64,000 bases of DNA from Symsagittifera roscoffensis (taxonomy: Eukaryota > Xenacoelomorpha > Acoela > Convolutidae): contig NC_087064.1 of the NCBI RefSeq assembly GCF_963678635.1, forward strand, positions 17,473,802 to 17,537,801, written 5' to 3'. Positions 19,747 through 32,090 of this stretch are shown in pieces. A program made the translations under genes and the position numbers. The notes below the pieces were generated by a model. That model had not been told where the DNA came from and searched no databases. It saw only the letters and a program-made list of their open reading frames with translations. How positions within the stretch are numbered: position 1 is the first letter of the stretch; each line of letters begins with the position of its first letter.

Positions 19747-20324
19747 AGGTAATGAAACTGCATTTCGAGGAAGAGGATTTATCGGAAAGACAAGAATGCA
19801 GTGCGCTCACCAGTAACTTGGAAGGGACAGCCCTGAAATGTGTCATGGCCAAAAAGCAATATCAGCGAGATACAGCTGAGAAAGTTTTCGAAATCTTGTT
19901 AAATCGTTTCAGATCAGGGGTGCAGGGGCACCAGGCAATGATGCGCTTCGAGAAACGGAGACAACGAGAAGATGAGACCATAGACAAGTTTCTAGACGAT
20001 TTGGAGATGCTTAGAAGACGCAGCCAACCGGATGAGTCAAACAGAAGGATGAACCTGGCAGTAGCCTCGAAATTCATCGATGGTGTGAAGAATGATGAAC
20101 TTCGAACAATGCTAGCAACGCATTACACACCACTATCAACCAATGCGCCAACACCAGAGGAGTTGAGGCTCAAGTTAAAAGAATATCTTTGGTTGAAACC
20201 TCCTTCGAGATCTGGATATTATAAGAACAATTATGGAAATTTTAATAACGGTCCAGCAAACCAAGGGAACAACTGGTACAAAACGAGGCATGATATGGAC
20301 AAGAGACGCTCTTGTGCCAATTGA
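19727..20324 (+). pseudogene. Gag capsid-like domain, element B
   Basis: Shows the pattern of Ty3/gypsy capsid: a DTWIEVMKLHF start, a LEGTALKCV strand-helix, the R-F-R-S-G-V turn, then DETIDKFLDDLEML and the ASKFIDGVKNDELR helix. It ends in an Asn/Gly-rich linker. The frame stops at TGA 20322-20324, which falls exactly on the second Cys position of the first zinc knuckle. Confidence 0.7.
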
Positions 20325-21089
20325 AGCTCAACGGACCATCATGTGTCAGCATGCCCAACTTTCAAACAAGGCATGAAAGCAATAGGCTTTAGCCTCGAGG
20401 ACGAAGATGCGTCAGAAGTTGACCATGAGGATTTCATGAGAGGAGTAATTGCAAAATTCGGCCCGAAGTGTTTCTTTTGCAACTTGGAAGGTCAATTTAA
20501 ATCAGATTGTCCGCAATTCTCGGATGCAGTGGCAGACATCAAGCATCCAAGGCATGAGGAAGCTTTATCAGGAGTAAAAGCCAGCAAGGCTCGCCTGTTG
20601 CGTGAAGCGGAGGCGCGCAGAAAAGACAAACCGCAAGAGCTGGCGACGAAGAAAATGCATGCGGTAACTGAAGAGACATGTGAACCGGAACCAGTGACTG
20701 CGGCCGATGACTTCAAGATTGATTATAGGGCAGCCGCGAGGGATGCTCTAAATAGAGTGCAGCAGGAACTGGTGACAAAAGAGATCGAAATGAAAGTGAA
20801 ACTCGAACTGGAAAATGAGAAACTACAGGAGCAACTGAATACCTTCGAAGCAACGGAGGTCGAAGAGACAAAAGCACCAAGCAGTTTGAGCATGAAACAT
20901 AATATGATCTCCGGTCAGAGGTTCGGCATGGTGCCGCAAGGAAGCAAGATACAGTCGATAATCTCGGTGGCTGGACACCAGGTAATCAGAAATCTGAGTG
21001 AACCATCCGAGTTCACTTTGATGCATTTGGACACATATGCAGATTATCTGAGGCAGGTGGAGCCACGCACTGAGTCGAGAGCTGTATGA
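20313..21089 (+). pseudogene. Gag nucleocapsid zinc knuckles and linker, element B
   Basis: Two CCHC-type knuckles bind RNA in gag of this family. Both are damaged here. In the first (20313-20354) the second Cys codon is TGA, with the remaining C-x2-*-x4-H-x4-C spacing intact. In the second (20469-20510) the His position is CAA (Gln, 20493-20495) in an otherwise intact C-x2-C-x4-[H]-x4-C. A charged coiled-coil segment follows near 20735-20850. A TGA at 21087-21089 ends the frame, and the stretch to 21333 is the degraded linker to protease with a TAA at 21297-21299. Confidence 0.75.
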
Positions 21090-21332
21090 GCACTACTAAC
21101 AACGGATGGCTCTCACATAAAGAAACTTCACGGACGCTACGTGGACGTCTATGGGCCGTATCAAGTGATGCTGAACGTGGATGGAATCAGTATCTACACT
21201 AGGACTTATGTAACAACATATAGTGACCAAATAGGGCAGATCTATTTGGGTGAGGAGGAACTCAAAGTCCGCACGATAGGCCATGACGCCATGATGTAAC
21301 AAGATGCAGTACACATTGGGTATGAAGCAGAT

Positions 21333-21911
21333 GTGACCGCACATCTGCTCGACACCAACGGAAAGAAAATCGGAGTCACAGGGCTTCTGGACACAGGAGC
21401 GGTAGTGAGTGTGATGCCGATAAAAACTTGGGAAAGAATGGGCTTCACGAGGGAAGATCTAATTCCAACGAATCTAAGACTGGCCGCCGCCAATCGAGGA
21501 GCGATTTACGTAGCAGGAAGAACACCAATAACGGTTCTTCACATGAGAGGACGGGATCTTTGGATGAGCTTCTTCCTGGTGGTAGAGAACTTAGACGACT
21601 CAAACCAATTCATCTTGGGCCGTGATTTTGTCAGAAATTTTGATGTGATGATTGACTTGAACAACGGCCTAATAAGGATTAGAAACCCGGATCGGAAGTA
21701 TGTTAAGAAACCAATTAATAGGATAATAACAGACGAAAACAAGGTACCAAATTTTTTAGATAGAAAAGTGAAACTACAGCCAGGACAGGCTGTGGTGGCG
21801 ATTTTTAGAATGAGAAATTTAAATTCGTTAAGCAATAGTAAGCAGGTTTGTTTAGTACCGAATCCAAATAGTCAGAGTTCGGTGATTTTAGGCCGGAGCT
21901 GTGTGTATTGA
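21333..21911 (+). pseudogene. Retropepsin-like aspartic protease, element B
   Basis: Cleaves the Gag-Pol polyprotein in this class. The catalytic motif LLDTGAVVSVMP has its Asp at 21390-21392, and the C-terminal FILGRDFVRNFDVMID matches the second conserved strand of retroviral-type proteases. The domain itself is uninterrupted. The frame ends at TGA 21909-21911 and continues in the frame of the next ORF, so an indel lies near the junction. Confidence 0.85.
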
Positions 21912-22435
21912 ACACACTGGACACCACGGTTTCAACCCAGCGTGGAAAGAAGCTTGTTTACGCTTTGCCGATGAGGACCGACTATGAGGAGACACAAAAC
22001 TTGAAGAAGCATAGTGTGAAAAACTGTCCTTATCACGCCAATAAAGATAAAATTTTGAAGAGGATTAATGATTTAAAATCTATTCATAAATTGTTTTCAA
22101 TGAAATCCGAAACGAACGACGGCTTATCGAGCTGCTCGAATTTTCCGGAACGCCCCTCGTCATGTGAAACAGAATCTGACAAACCGGTTTTGCCAGAGAT
22201 AGAACATTTAAAAGGGAAAATAGGTGAGGGAGATTTCGAAAATCGGAACGCAGATGTATTTTCAAAACATAAGGCGGATATCGGTTGCTGTTACTTTGTC
22301 GAACACGAAATTGAACTGGAAGAAGGTGCCGTTCCGCACAGAGAAGGCGCGAGACGAATGACGCCACACAAGTCGGAAGCGTGCCGAGCGGAAATAGAAA
22401 TGTTGCTCGAAAACGACATGATAGAACCCTCATAA
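21908..22435 (+). pseudogene. Protease-RT linker and RT fingers start, element B
   Basis: Includes the VEHEIELEEGAVPHREGARRM segment typical of the region before RT and the start of the fingers (AEIEMLLENDMIEPS). An in-frame TAA at 22433-22435 separates it from the RT core. A few residues seem deleted just before GGQLRFCCDFR. Confidence 0.7.
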
Positions 22436-23065
22436 TCGCCTTGGGCTTGCGGGGTAGTAATGGGGGGGCAGCTTAGGTTTTGTTGCGACTTTCGTTACTT
22501 GAACGCAGTAACGATAAAAGATGCGTACCCGATACCGCGGATAGATGAGAGCCTCTCCAAACTTGGTGATGCCAAATTCTTCACAACATTGGACTTGGGT
22601 TCGGCCTTCTGGCAGGTCCCTCTGCGGAAGAAGGATAGAGAGAAAACCGGATTCGCGTGCGAATTAGGGTTGTACCAGTGGAAGAGGATGCCCTTCGGCT
22701 TGTGCAATGCAACGGCCACTTTTCAAAGACTGATGGCTCAGGATTTGACCAGAGTGACCAAGAAGTACGGGAATGTTGTGATGTGTTACGTGGACGACGT
22801 AGTCATAGCGACATCAACCCTGGAAGACCACATTGATCGGCTCGATGAGGTCTTTGGATGCATGAAAAGAGCAGGCTTGAAGTGCAAACCATCGAAATGT
22901 GAAATCTTCAGGGACTCAATCAAGTACCTGGGAAGAATGGTGGACAGGCATGGGGTGAGGCCGGACCCGGAAGCAGTAGAAGCAGTGTTGACATGGAAGG
23001 CTCCCAGAACAGACACACAGCTCCTGAGCTTCCTAGGGTTTGCAAATACTACCGGGAGTTCATAA
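22436..23065 (+). pseudogene. Reverse transcriptase core, element B
   Basis: Ty3/gypsy RT palm: CCDFRYLNAVTIKDAYPIPR, then TTLDLGSAFWQVPL with the first catalytic Asp, MPFGLCNATATFQRLM, and the YVDD box encoded at 22787-22798. The stretch from 22436 to 23040 is open and all catalytic positions are kept. A frameshift near 23045 precedes the YYREFIKGY thumb segment in the next frame. The order PR-RT-RH-IN assigns the element to Ty3/gypsy rather than Copia. Confidence 0.9.
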
Positions 23066-24087
23066 AAGGATATGCGGACAAGGTGTATCCGATGCAGAAG
23101 CTGATGCGCAACAAAGGGAAAAAGTTCGAATGGAACGATGAGGCACAAGTTGCCTTCGAGAACATAAAGCGGGAACTGTGCGAAGCGCCAGTGCTAGGCA
23201 TGCCTACAGAAAAGGGCATGTATGTTCTTGACACAGACGCATCGGTAGTAGCCATCTCAGGAAAATTGCATCAGGAGCAAGAATGGAATGGAAGAACGGT
23301 TCTCTGTCCCATTGCATACGGCAGCAAGGTATTGAGTGACACTGAGATGAAATATGGTGCACCAAAAGTAGAAAGGTTTGCAGTAATCACATTTGTGGAA
23401 AAATACCGCGCATACTTGGGGAGCGCTCCCTTTAAGATACGCGTAGACAACAGAGCGTTATTCTGGTTGGAGATCTACTCGATGGATCAGAGTTATATTG
23501 GTAGATGGATAGTAAGATTAGATGGCTACCACATGATAATCGAACACAGGATGCGTGATAAACACCAGAATGCTGACAGCCTCAGCAAGAAAACTGAGTT
23601 CTATGAAAGATTGGAGCAGAAGCAAGCCAATCAAGCAGAAATAAAGGAGGGATTCTCGTTTCTGGACAAAAAAACTTATGAAGCGCTTCCCTTAACGAGA
23701 TGGTTGGATAAACCTGGACATCCAATTCCAGGGCATCCTGAGTTACCTGTCGAGAAAGCAGCTGAGATAAAAATCCTATCCAAAAGGGACCCGGTTCCCT
23801 TGGATCGGTTGTTGCGCTCAAACCTGGTCCAGCAGGAGCTCTCTCGCATGAACATAAACAGCCTCTCATTACTGGACAAAACGGTGCAGGTCACACCGCA
23901 AGTGATGCGGATGCTGGGTGGATTGTTAGAAAGAGAAGTGACCAGAGATGACCCTGAGTGGACAGCAGCAGTGGCATCACTAACAGTCAGGGAGAAGGTG
24001 AAGATCATGCCGTCCAGACGACAACACGGAGAGAACGAGAGGGATTTTAGGACAATAGTTCAGCAACTTATCCTCAATACCACATGA
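22993..24087 (+). pseudogene. RT thumb and RNase H, element B
   Basis: RNase H removes RNA from the RNA-DNA hybrid. The Asp of VLDTDAS, the Glu of KVERFAVI, the Asp of IRVDNRAL and the Asp of QNADSLS form the expected D-E-D-D set. The usable part starts near 23045; earlier codons overlap the RT frame. A long C-terminal extension to 24087 (TGA) carries the family-specific connection to integrase. Confidence 0.85.
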
Positions 24088-24702
24088 GGTTTTAACCAGT
24101 ACTTCGTACGGACGGAAAGAACAGGGGAGCAATACGCGAAGGAAAACCGTTACATTTGTGGACCAGGAGAAAAAAGGGATAAAGGTAGAACGAAACCTGG
24201 TGCAAGATTGTTTGTCCGGGGAGACGAACAATGAGAAGAGCCAGCGAGTACAAGAACAACACCCGGGAAAGGGGAAGTTTGTCGGGCAATCTGAGATAGT
24301 TGAAGAAATTCCTGATGAAAAACAGGACCTGGGAACAAAGTTTTGTCCGGGGAGTTCAGATGGATGCGAAGAAGGCACAGACATGATCTGGAGGAGGGTG
24401 CAGACTCCATCACAACCTCCTCAACAGATAACAACTCCCGAAACTCAGGAATTGACACCTACTCAGACAGGAACTCGAGCTCGGGATCAGAACTGTCCGA
24501 ACTAGCGATCCACACACTACTAGTGGAAACTCGTGCAAGGGATCTGGATAGGGAGATGTACCAGGACCCTGATAGTGATCGCTACTTCATACCAAGTGAG
24601 AAGGTCTTTGACAACGCAGCGGATGATTTGGAAACAATAGCGGTATCGAAACGTTCGATAAGTCTGTTGCCACAAAAAGAGGTAGTCAGGACTGATCTTT
24701 AG
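24088..24702 (+). pseudogene. RNase H-integrase linker, element B
   Basis: A charged, Ser-rich spacer read in two frames (24158-24505 and 24343-24702). It contains a SGEFRWMRRRHRHDLEEG Arg/His patch and a SDRNSSSGSELSEL tract. It ends at TAG 24700-24702; the same frame continues into the integrase ORF at 24727. No domain recognised. Confidence 0.45.
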
Positions 24703-24726
24703 CCGTTCAAGCAAGAAACACAGCCG

Positions 24727-25296
24727 TTGGCGAAGATTTGGTGCGTTAAGATGGAAGAAGACACACACCATCCCAATGAGCTGAATAGTCAGATGAGGGT
24801 CATGAAGACGTACTTGAAGGCGAGATACAGACTCTCGGATCTTCTAAGGGCACAGAGAAATGATCGCATGACAAGCAACCTGAAAAGGTGGGTCGAGAAT
24901 TGTTCTCCGGATAAAGGAGACCTCGAGGAAGACCCTTACCATATCCTGAGACAGTATTTCATGCCGAAAGAGGGAAGAATATACTTGAACAAGGACGGAA
25001 TTGTGGCTTGCAAGAGAAGAGATGAAGACAAAGTCCTATACAAGTATAACGCGATAGTGTTGCCGCAACTCTATCAGACAGAACTATTATTCAGGTCGCA
25101 TGATCAGATTGGCCATCAGGGGATGGACAAAGTGTATCAGAGGATCCTGAAGCGCTTTGAGTGGCCTGGAATGAAAAAGGCATGTGAGAAGTGGGTAACA
25201 GCGTGCCTGTCATGCCAACAAGTCAAGGATCCAAGGAAATTGCGATTTCCTTTACAATCGATCGAGTCGTCTGAACTCAAGAGGTGGTGCAGATAG
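24727..25296 (+). pseudogene. Integrase N-terminal part, element B
   Basis: Contains the H2C2 module (SHDQIGHQG ... C-L-S-C near 25205-25215), matching element A at 27-145. The frame is lost by an indel near 25280, just before the first catalytic Asp. The Asp codon itself survives in another frame near 25298, unlike element A, where it has become Gly. Confidence 0.85.
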
Positions 25297-25984
25297 ATCA
25301 CCAAAAGATATGCATGACAGATAGTGGTTATAGTCAGGTATTGGTCATGATATATCATTTCACGAAGTATGCAGAGGCCGTGCCCTGCATAACTGCCTCG
25401 GCGGAAGAGACGTGCGACCACCTGATCAATACGTGGATTGCGAGACACGGTTTCCGATGACGTTTCAATCGGATAACGGAACAGATTTCGTAGAAGAACT
25501 CACGAAAGAGCTAATGAGACGCTCGCAAGTTGCTCAAGCTCACTCCACGACACAGACAAATGGCTCAGTGGAAAGGCAGAATCGAACGCTAGTGTCGATG
25601 CTGAGGGTATATTGTTCCAGGTACATGACCGATTGGGACAGATATCTTCCACAGTTGATGGGAGCTTACAATAGCACACCACCTTCCACCACCGGAGTCA
25701 GCCCACATATGATGCTGACAGGGCGCGAGAAGTCTTTGCCCTTGACTTTCTTCTACCCAGAGTATGAGGGGAAGAAGACGTCACCACAGGTCTATGTGAG
25801 GGATGTAATTAGACGTCAGCAAGAGTTGAACGACTTGTGTAGACGAAATACTCAGCAAGCACAGGCAAGGCAGAGGAAAATATTTGACAAGAAAGCAGCT
25901 GGTGCAAAAGCTTACTCGGTAGGAGATTACGTATGGGTATTCCAGAACGTTATACCACCAAAAGGGACAAAAAAGCTCCTATAA
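25297..25984 (+). pseudogene. Integrase catalytic core, element B
   Basis: The second-Asp motif TFQSDNG (near 25462-25482) and the Glu motif SVERQNR (near 25567) are present. A short deletion removes the residues between the STT and TNG that flank the usual YHPQ segment. Frames change near 25297, near 25440 and near 25975, where the C-terminal GPF module continues in the frame of 25933-26700. Confidence 0.8.
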
Positions 25985-26700
25985 AATGGAGGGGACCCTT
26001 CATGATTACAGAGGTGCATCAGGAAGGACGCTTTTATAGACTGAGTACTGGCCGAGCCGCACACTACGAGAATATAAAGCCACACAATCCATCGACAGAA
26101 GACTGGTGTATACCTGCAGACATGGAAGAAGTGGATTATCTGAAGATGGATCCTGCTTGTGAGGTCAATGAAAAAGGCACCAGGGAGAATAACGATGGAA
26201 ACGAAGTCGTAGAGGAAGGTACGGATACACCGCTGGACCTGGATCCAAACGAACAGATCGAAGCGGACGATGAAACCTTACCCTATGCAGAGGAAGATTG
26301 GCAGGATCCCGAACAGATAGAAGTTCCCAAGAACTTGGAACCGGATCTTCCGTTCACCATACAGACTCGTCAGAATGACGGGATGAGACCAAGAAAGAAA
26401 TACAATCCTTACGGTGACGACTTTGTAGTGGATAGGATAGATCTAAAGAAGATAGTGGAGGAAGTAGTGGGTCTAGAGGAAATAACTGTGTCACAAGACA
26501 TTGACATAGTCGATGATCACGACAATGAGTGGGTTGGCGACTGGTCGAAACCCGAGGTAGAATTTGACGACGAGCAACAGCAGTCATATGAAGAAGACTT
26601 GACGAATCTGCGTGTCTTGGCATGGCTGAACGAAATGACTTCGGACCCAAAGGAGAACAGTGTCACAATTCATGATGTAGATCGTGAAAGCATAAAATGA
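25933..26700 (+). pseudogene. Integrase GPF module and acidic tail, element B
   Basis: KWRGPFMITEVHQ is the GPF/GPY module that Ty3/gypsy integrases carry after the core. The acidic tail that follows corresponds to element A residues 140-330 (ORF 667-2331). It ends at TGA 26698-26700, where a second, older copy of the same tail begins. Confidence 0.8.
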
Positions 26701-27256
26701 TGGAATCTGCCTGCGAGGTCAATGAGAAGGGCACCAGGGAAAAAATGATGAAAATGAAGTCCTAGAAGAATTATCAAGTCCACCACTGGACCTGGATCCC
26801 AATGAGCTGATTGAAGCGAATGAAGAAACCTTACCTGACCAAGAAGAGGGCTGGCAAGACCCCGAACAAATGGAGTTCCCCAAGAATTTGGAACCAGACC
26901 TACCATTTGCGATACAGACACGACAGAGTGACAGAACAAGACTGACGAAGAAATACAACCCTTAAGGAGATGAATGTTTAGTTGACAGGATAGATCTGAA
27001 GAAGATAGTGTAAGAAGTGGTGGGTCTGGAAAAAATAACTGTGTCACATGACATAGACATAGTCGACAACCGCGACGAGGAGTGGATCGATGACCGGTCT
27101 AAACCCGAGGTAGAATTTGACGACTAGCAACAGCAATTGTACGAACAAGATTACACGAATCTGCGTGTCTTGGAAGGGCTGAACGAGATGACGTCGGACC
27201 CAAAGAAGACCAGTGTCATGACTCAAGATGTAGACCGTGTGAGCATGAAATACAAA
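26150..27256 (+). repeat. 554-bp diverged tandem duplication of the integrase tail
   Basis: Two direct copies, offset 554 bp (for example 26161 with 26715, and 26604 with 27158). They show many substitutions and small indels. The second copy has several in-frame stops. The divergence shows that this duplication is older than the 3029-bp duplication downstream. Confidence 0.85.
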
Positions 27257-27309
27257 AAAAACGAATGGGATGATCCTTCCTGGGCTGCCCAGGAAGGGCA
27301 ATCCCTCAT

Positions 27310-27904
27310 TCCTGCGTCTAACCTTAAATTAATCTCCGTTATGAGATCGACTGGGACGTCGATGTATATTTTTGTCTGATGAGTAGAGATAGGACTTACC
27401 CATACTGAAAATTTATTTAAAAAAAATTAAGAATAACAAGAGAGACAGAAGACTTAGAAGCAGAAACAGGCGAAGAACCTAAGAAACCTGACATAGGGAG
27501 GGTAGTTGAGTCATAATTTAACTTACCAAATGAATATTCAAGTAGCATAATACTAACAGACAGTGATTTCATACTCACAAATAGAACATGTGCGATAGCA
27601 ATCAGAGCAGACATAAGTTTTAGGATAGCGTTAGCGGCAGATTTTAAGAGAGAATATAAAAACATAGAATTTCTTTGGAAGCAAAGACCAGGAGTAGGGG
27701 CTTAGCAGCCTTGCCTCCGGCGGCGTCACAGATACCGGGAAAATACCTATGTTTCCTAGTGACACGGGCTTTCGCTTCCAGTGTACAACCCGAACATAGG
27801 ACGACTTCATCCTCGAGAACTGTACTCGCTTATACATGTACTCTTCTCTGATACTAATATACAAGTATATTTACATAAGAAAAATTTCTTAATTATAGGC
27901 TGAG
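27310..27904 (+). pseudogene. Macro-like domain remnant, element B
   Basis: Same position and order as the macro-like domain of element A: a FVxG.VG.GLTHT-like lead, LTDSDFIL, CAIAIRADM, ADFKREYKNIEFL, GKYLCFLVTRA, then a jump to the VYNP and LIHVLFSDT parts. The segment encoding the helix between them is deleted near 27770-27780, and there are stops and frameshifts. It supports the macro-like domain as an ancestral part of this element family. Confidence 0.65.
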
Positions 27905-27951
27905 TGACGTGCAAGAGGGTGTTAGACTAGATTATGTAGTGTGTGATATGT

Positions 27952-28872
27952 GGAGGACCATTAATCCTAGGAGAAGACAGCCAGCACCTCTAGATCGGAC
28001 ACGAGGTCGGAGACGACAAGGACCAGTCGAGAGGAAAGACGCCCTAACAGGAGCTCTTTAATGTGGTCGAGGCCAATATCTTCTCCATGGCACATATACA
28101 AGGATGACCTGATGAAACAGAACCGTCAGACGGTGAGCTTCGCAGCGTATGCCATGAGGATGCTGAGCGGAGCAAGGTTATCGGTCAGCGGATTGTACTC
28201 GATAACAGGAGTGGATTGGTTGATAGCGGCTGGCATAAACTTCAGCTTAACAACTGCCTTGAGGTTTGCTGACCTAGGGGGACTGCCCTCTAATAACACA
28301 ATGGGACCAGTGAACGCCCGACCGTTACAAGAGGTAAAACTGAATCGAGAAGAGAGACCTGGAAGATTTCTGATAACAAGGGCGCCGATTGGACACCATG
28401 TGAAGATGTTCAGGCAACTAAGCTCACCCCCTGGTCATGTGAAGGAGATAATATACCCAAAACTAGTGAATCAAGATGGTGATGCCCAAAGATACGGCGA
28501 ATTGAAAGCGATAAAGAAAGATGAGACCATCTTCGCCGCGTACGACAAAGCAGAAATGAGGAAGGCCAAGATTGTGATAGTGGCGAATTCAGAGTTCGTA
28601 CACACTTCCAAGTCCCTGTTTTGGCCGGACGTCATTATGTTGGCAGCGGTCGATCTGGACCTACTGCAATCCGTGTCAATGGCTATCGGAGTACAAAGAG
28701 AGACGGATATGAACCCAATCACGATCGTGTTTGGTGGCATCAACGACCATTTACACAGTAGAGGTTTCCTGAGCAGACTCAGAGAGCCTACAACGGCAGA
28801 AAATGCTGTATGGCCAGCAATAAAAGACATCCTCGAGTCAATGGGTGAAGTGGTGGATGCGATGAATTAGAG
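27952..28872 (+). pseudogene. Second SGNH-like ORF, truncated copy 1 (element B)
   Basis: The open frame from 28061 ends at the array junction (TAG 28868-28870) two codons after the DAM that is followed by KEG in the complete copy at 34119. It contains the conserved VDWLIAAG segment, the VIVANSEF strand and the GGINDHL block III-like motif. The left end joins directly to macro-like domain debris at 27951, so part of the element between them is missing in this position. Confidence 0.7.
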
Positions 28873-29061
28873 ACCAATTGATTTTAATTATTTTTAGGAT
28901 AAAAATATTTTTATCTAATTGTTTTTAAATAAATTTTAACGAAGTTTAGGTCAAACTGACAAGTGTGATATTCGTGACCTCTTTTCTAGATCCTGATTGA
29001 TCGTTTAATTGCTCACTTGAGTCAAATCATAGAATCGAATCAAATCAAACCTGAGCAGAGA

Positions 29062-29604
29062 ATGGATAAATTTAACTTGGATGAATTCATGGACCTGGCA
29101 GAGGCATATGTAGGACCGATGATAGATGCGATCTATCGTCGGTTAATGGATCGAGACTTCGCTCTGGAGGACCCAGAGGTAGTCATGTTGCTGACCGCCC
29201 TGATAAACATCTTGGGGAATGACAACCGTGGGCACCGCCCCACAGAAGTCCTATTGATGGCAGCATACGGAAAGAGGGGAGTACTAGACCGCCCGAACAT
29301 GAGAGTGATGAGGTGGAGAAACGGGGCTCTCTCAGGGAGTGATTTGGCAAATGAGCCTGGATTGGGAAGTTCTCGGACTTATCAACCAGGCGAAATGCCT
29401 TTGCCCTCCAAGCCCAAGCCTTGGCTGAGGAGAATGCATCAGGAGATGAACAGCGAGGCTGCTTCGTCTGGTTCTTCACTGAAAGCAGCTGTGCCACCAA
29501 AGAGGGCGAAAGTAGAACAAGGGGTTCAAGCGAACCAAACCATGCAAGATCTAGATGGGATGAAGGATGAGCTGAAAGGACCAGGAAGAAGCTGGATGAA
29601 GTGA
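29062..29604 (+). pseudogene. N-terminal part of SGNH ORF, unit 1 (element B)
   Basis: Counterpart of the start of the element A ORF at 2833: LDEFMDLAEAYVGPMIDAIYRRLMDRDF against the LDELYRRLRDLDY region. ATG 29062 follows a roughly 195-base spacer with an AATAAA-like string. It stops at TGA 29602 and the coiled-coil part continues in another frame at 29601. Confidence 0.65.
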
Positions 29605-30902
29605 CTAAGACCATGCTCATTGCGGAGGACGACAGATACATGATGAAGAGATTGTTTGAAGACTGTAACAAAAAGCAGGGTGAAGAAAATGAGCGCTTGA
29701 GGCGGGACTACAAGGAGCGATCGGAACGGGTGGCATTGACTACAGCCGTGGAAAAAGTGATACCTGCAAGGAGTATTCCTCGTGGGCAGTCCCCGATGGA
29801 ACTCTTGACGCCTCGAGAGATGAGTCAGAAAACGGAAACGAGACCCCCGACAACAACAGGTCGAGTGACGATCCCGGACCCGAGTGACACCTTGGGTGAC
29901 CCAGTCGTGGAACAAACGGTGAGGAAGCTGATAGAGACAGCTGGACGACTAGTCGCCAACAAAAAATGCGCCAGGTTCCGGGGTGACTGCACCCTATGAA
30001 ACGATCGACGATACGGGCAGAGTACGACTCTCCCAATGCGTGATGACCAGACAGGAAATTAGCGACACAACGCCACCAATGGGGATCTCTAAGGTCCCAG
30101 AGAGGAGGATACGAAAGATGCCGGCGAAGAAAGTGTCACGTGTAATAGATATACAGAAGAACAATCAGTTGAAGTATAACTTCACAAGACTTCCAGAGGC
30201 GGATTCGAGAGCTTGCTTCAATCGAGCGACCTGGAACCCGGCAGTGAACCTGCAGCAGCCACCGCTACGGACATCACATCTGATACTGGGAGATAGCTTA
30301 GTCAGGGTACTATCGAACTTGAGGATCTCTTGGGTCACCACGGTGATGGCCTTCGGAGGCGCGACCATAGCCCAGTTATTTCGGATGGTGGAGTTGATGA
30401 ACCCAGGGAGAATCCCTAATGTAATTATCTTAGTTGGGACAAAAAACATCTCGAGAAGCTCGGATGAGGAGGAAGCACTATGGGAATCAATGATGGTGTT
30501 CTTGTTTACTACTCTCTGGCAGAAGTTCAACTGCGCGGTACTGACCGTTTGCACTGTGCCAATGAATGCAAGGAGTTTAACGGCAACAGGGATAAGGCAC
30601 AACGAAGGAGTAGTCAGGTGAAATAACATCCTAAGGAATCTCGCAAGTCAGAATGCCGGAAGGATGATCCTCATGGACATCGAACATGAGTTGAGGCCAG
30701 GCTGACTATGGACGGCATCCACATCGATAATATAGAAGGACAGGCTTGGTTGAACAGAGTCTTCCAAGAGCAGTTGGATGAGTTGGAAGTAGAACTCTTT
30801 GACACAGGAGTGCTAAAGGAGGAGGGAGCATTGAACGAACCTGTGATTACCACCTTTGTGCCTCCTAGCCTAGAAACACGCTTGAGACGGTCCCGGCCGT
30901 GA
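29601..30902 (+). pseudogene. Coiled coil and SGNH domain, unit 1 (element B)
   Basis: Three frames (29601-29999, 29983-30621, 30708-30902) together correspond to the coiled coil and SGNH domain of element A. Block I LILGDSLVRVL and block V DGIH are kept. Block III reads GTKN instead of GTND, so the catalytic Asn position is changed. Stops and frameshifts separate the blocks. Confidence 0.7.
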
Positions 30903-31089
30903 CGAAATATAGACAGCAGAGCTCTAGCGAACAAGGTCAAAGAACAGACGTTTAAGATCGGTTGGGAGAAGCGCCAATGAGGAGGACCATTAATCCTAGG
31001 AGAAGACAGCCAGCACCTCTAGATCGGACACGAGGTCGGAGACGACAAGGACCAGTCGAGAGGAAAGACGCCCTAACAGGAGCTCTTTA

Positions 31090-31899
31090 ATGTGGTCGAG
31101 GCCAATATCTTCTCCATGGCACATATACAAGGATGACCTGATGAAACAGAACCGTCAGACGGTGAGCTTCGCAGCGTATGCCATGAGGATGCTGAGCGGA
31201 GCAAGGTTATCGGTCAGCGGATTGTACTCGATAACAGGAGTGGATTGGTTGATAGCGGCTGGCATAAACTTCAGCTTAACAACTGCCTTGAGGTTTGCTG
31301 ACCTAGGGGGACTGCCCTCTAATAACACAATGGGACCAGTGAACGCCCGACCGTTACAAGAGGTAAAACTGAATCGAGAAGAGAGACCTGGAAGATTTCT
31401 GATAACAAGGGCGCCGATTGGACACCATGTGAAGATGTTCAGGCAACTAAGCTCACCCCCTGGTCATGTGAAGGAGATAATATACCCAAAACTAGTGAAT
31501 CAAGATGGTGATGCCCAAAGATACGGCGAATTGAAAGCGATAAAGAAAGATGAGACCATCTTCGCCGCGTACGACAAAGCAGAAATGAGGAAGGCCAAGA
31601 TTGTGATAGTGGCGAATTCAGAGTTCGTACACACTTCCAAGTCCCTGTTTTGGCCGGACGTCATTATGTTGGCAGCGGTCGATCTGGACCTACTGCAATC
31701 CGTGTCAATGGCTATCGGAGTACAAAGAGAGACGGATATGAACCCAATCACGATCGTGTTTGGTGGCATCAACGACCATTTACACAGTAGAGGTTTCCTG
31801 AGCAGACTCAGAGAGCCTACAACGGCAGAAAATGCTGTATGGCCAGCAATAAAAGACATCCTCGAGTCAATGGGTGAAGTGGTGGATGCGATGAATTAG
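31090..31899 (+). pseudogene. Second SGNH-like ORF, truncated copy 2 (element B)
   Basis: Same sequence and same truncation as the copy ending at 28870, one unit (3029 bp) downstream. A short Arg-rich frame ending in DALTGAL lies just upstream (30977-31089) and recurs in each unit. Confidence 0.7.
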
Positions 31900-32090
31900 A
31901 GACCAATTGATTTTAATTATTTTTAGGATAAAAATATTTTTATCTAATTGTTTTTAAATAAATTTTAACGAAGTTTAGGTCAAACTGACAAGTGTGATAT
32001 TCGTGACCTCTTTTCTAGATCCTGATTGATCGTTTAATTGCTCACTTGAGTCAAATCATAGAATCGAATCAAATCAAACCTGAGCAGAGA

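Noticed and set aside
27275-27297. Perfect 11-bp palindrome CCTTCCTGGGC/GCCCAGGAAGG
   Set aside because: It lies within former coding sequence (DPSWAAQEG) and is most likely chance.
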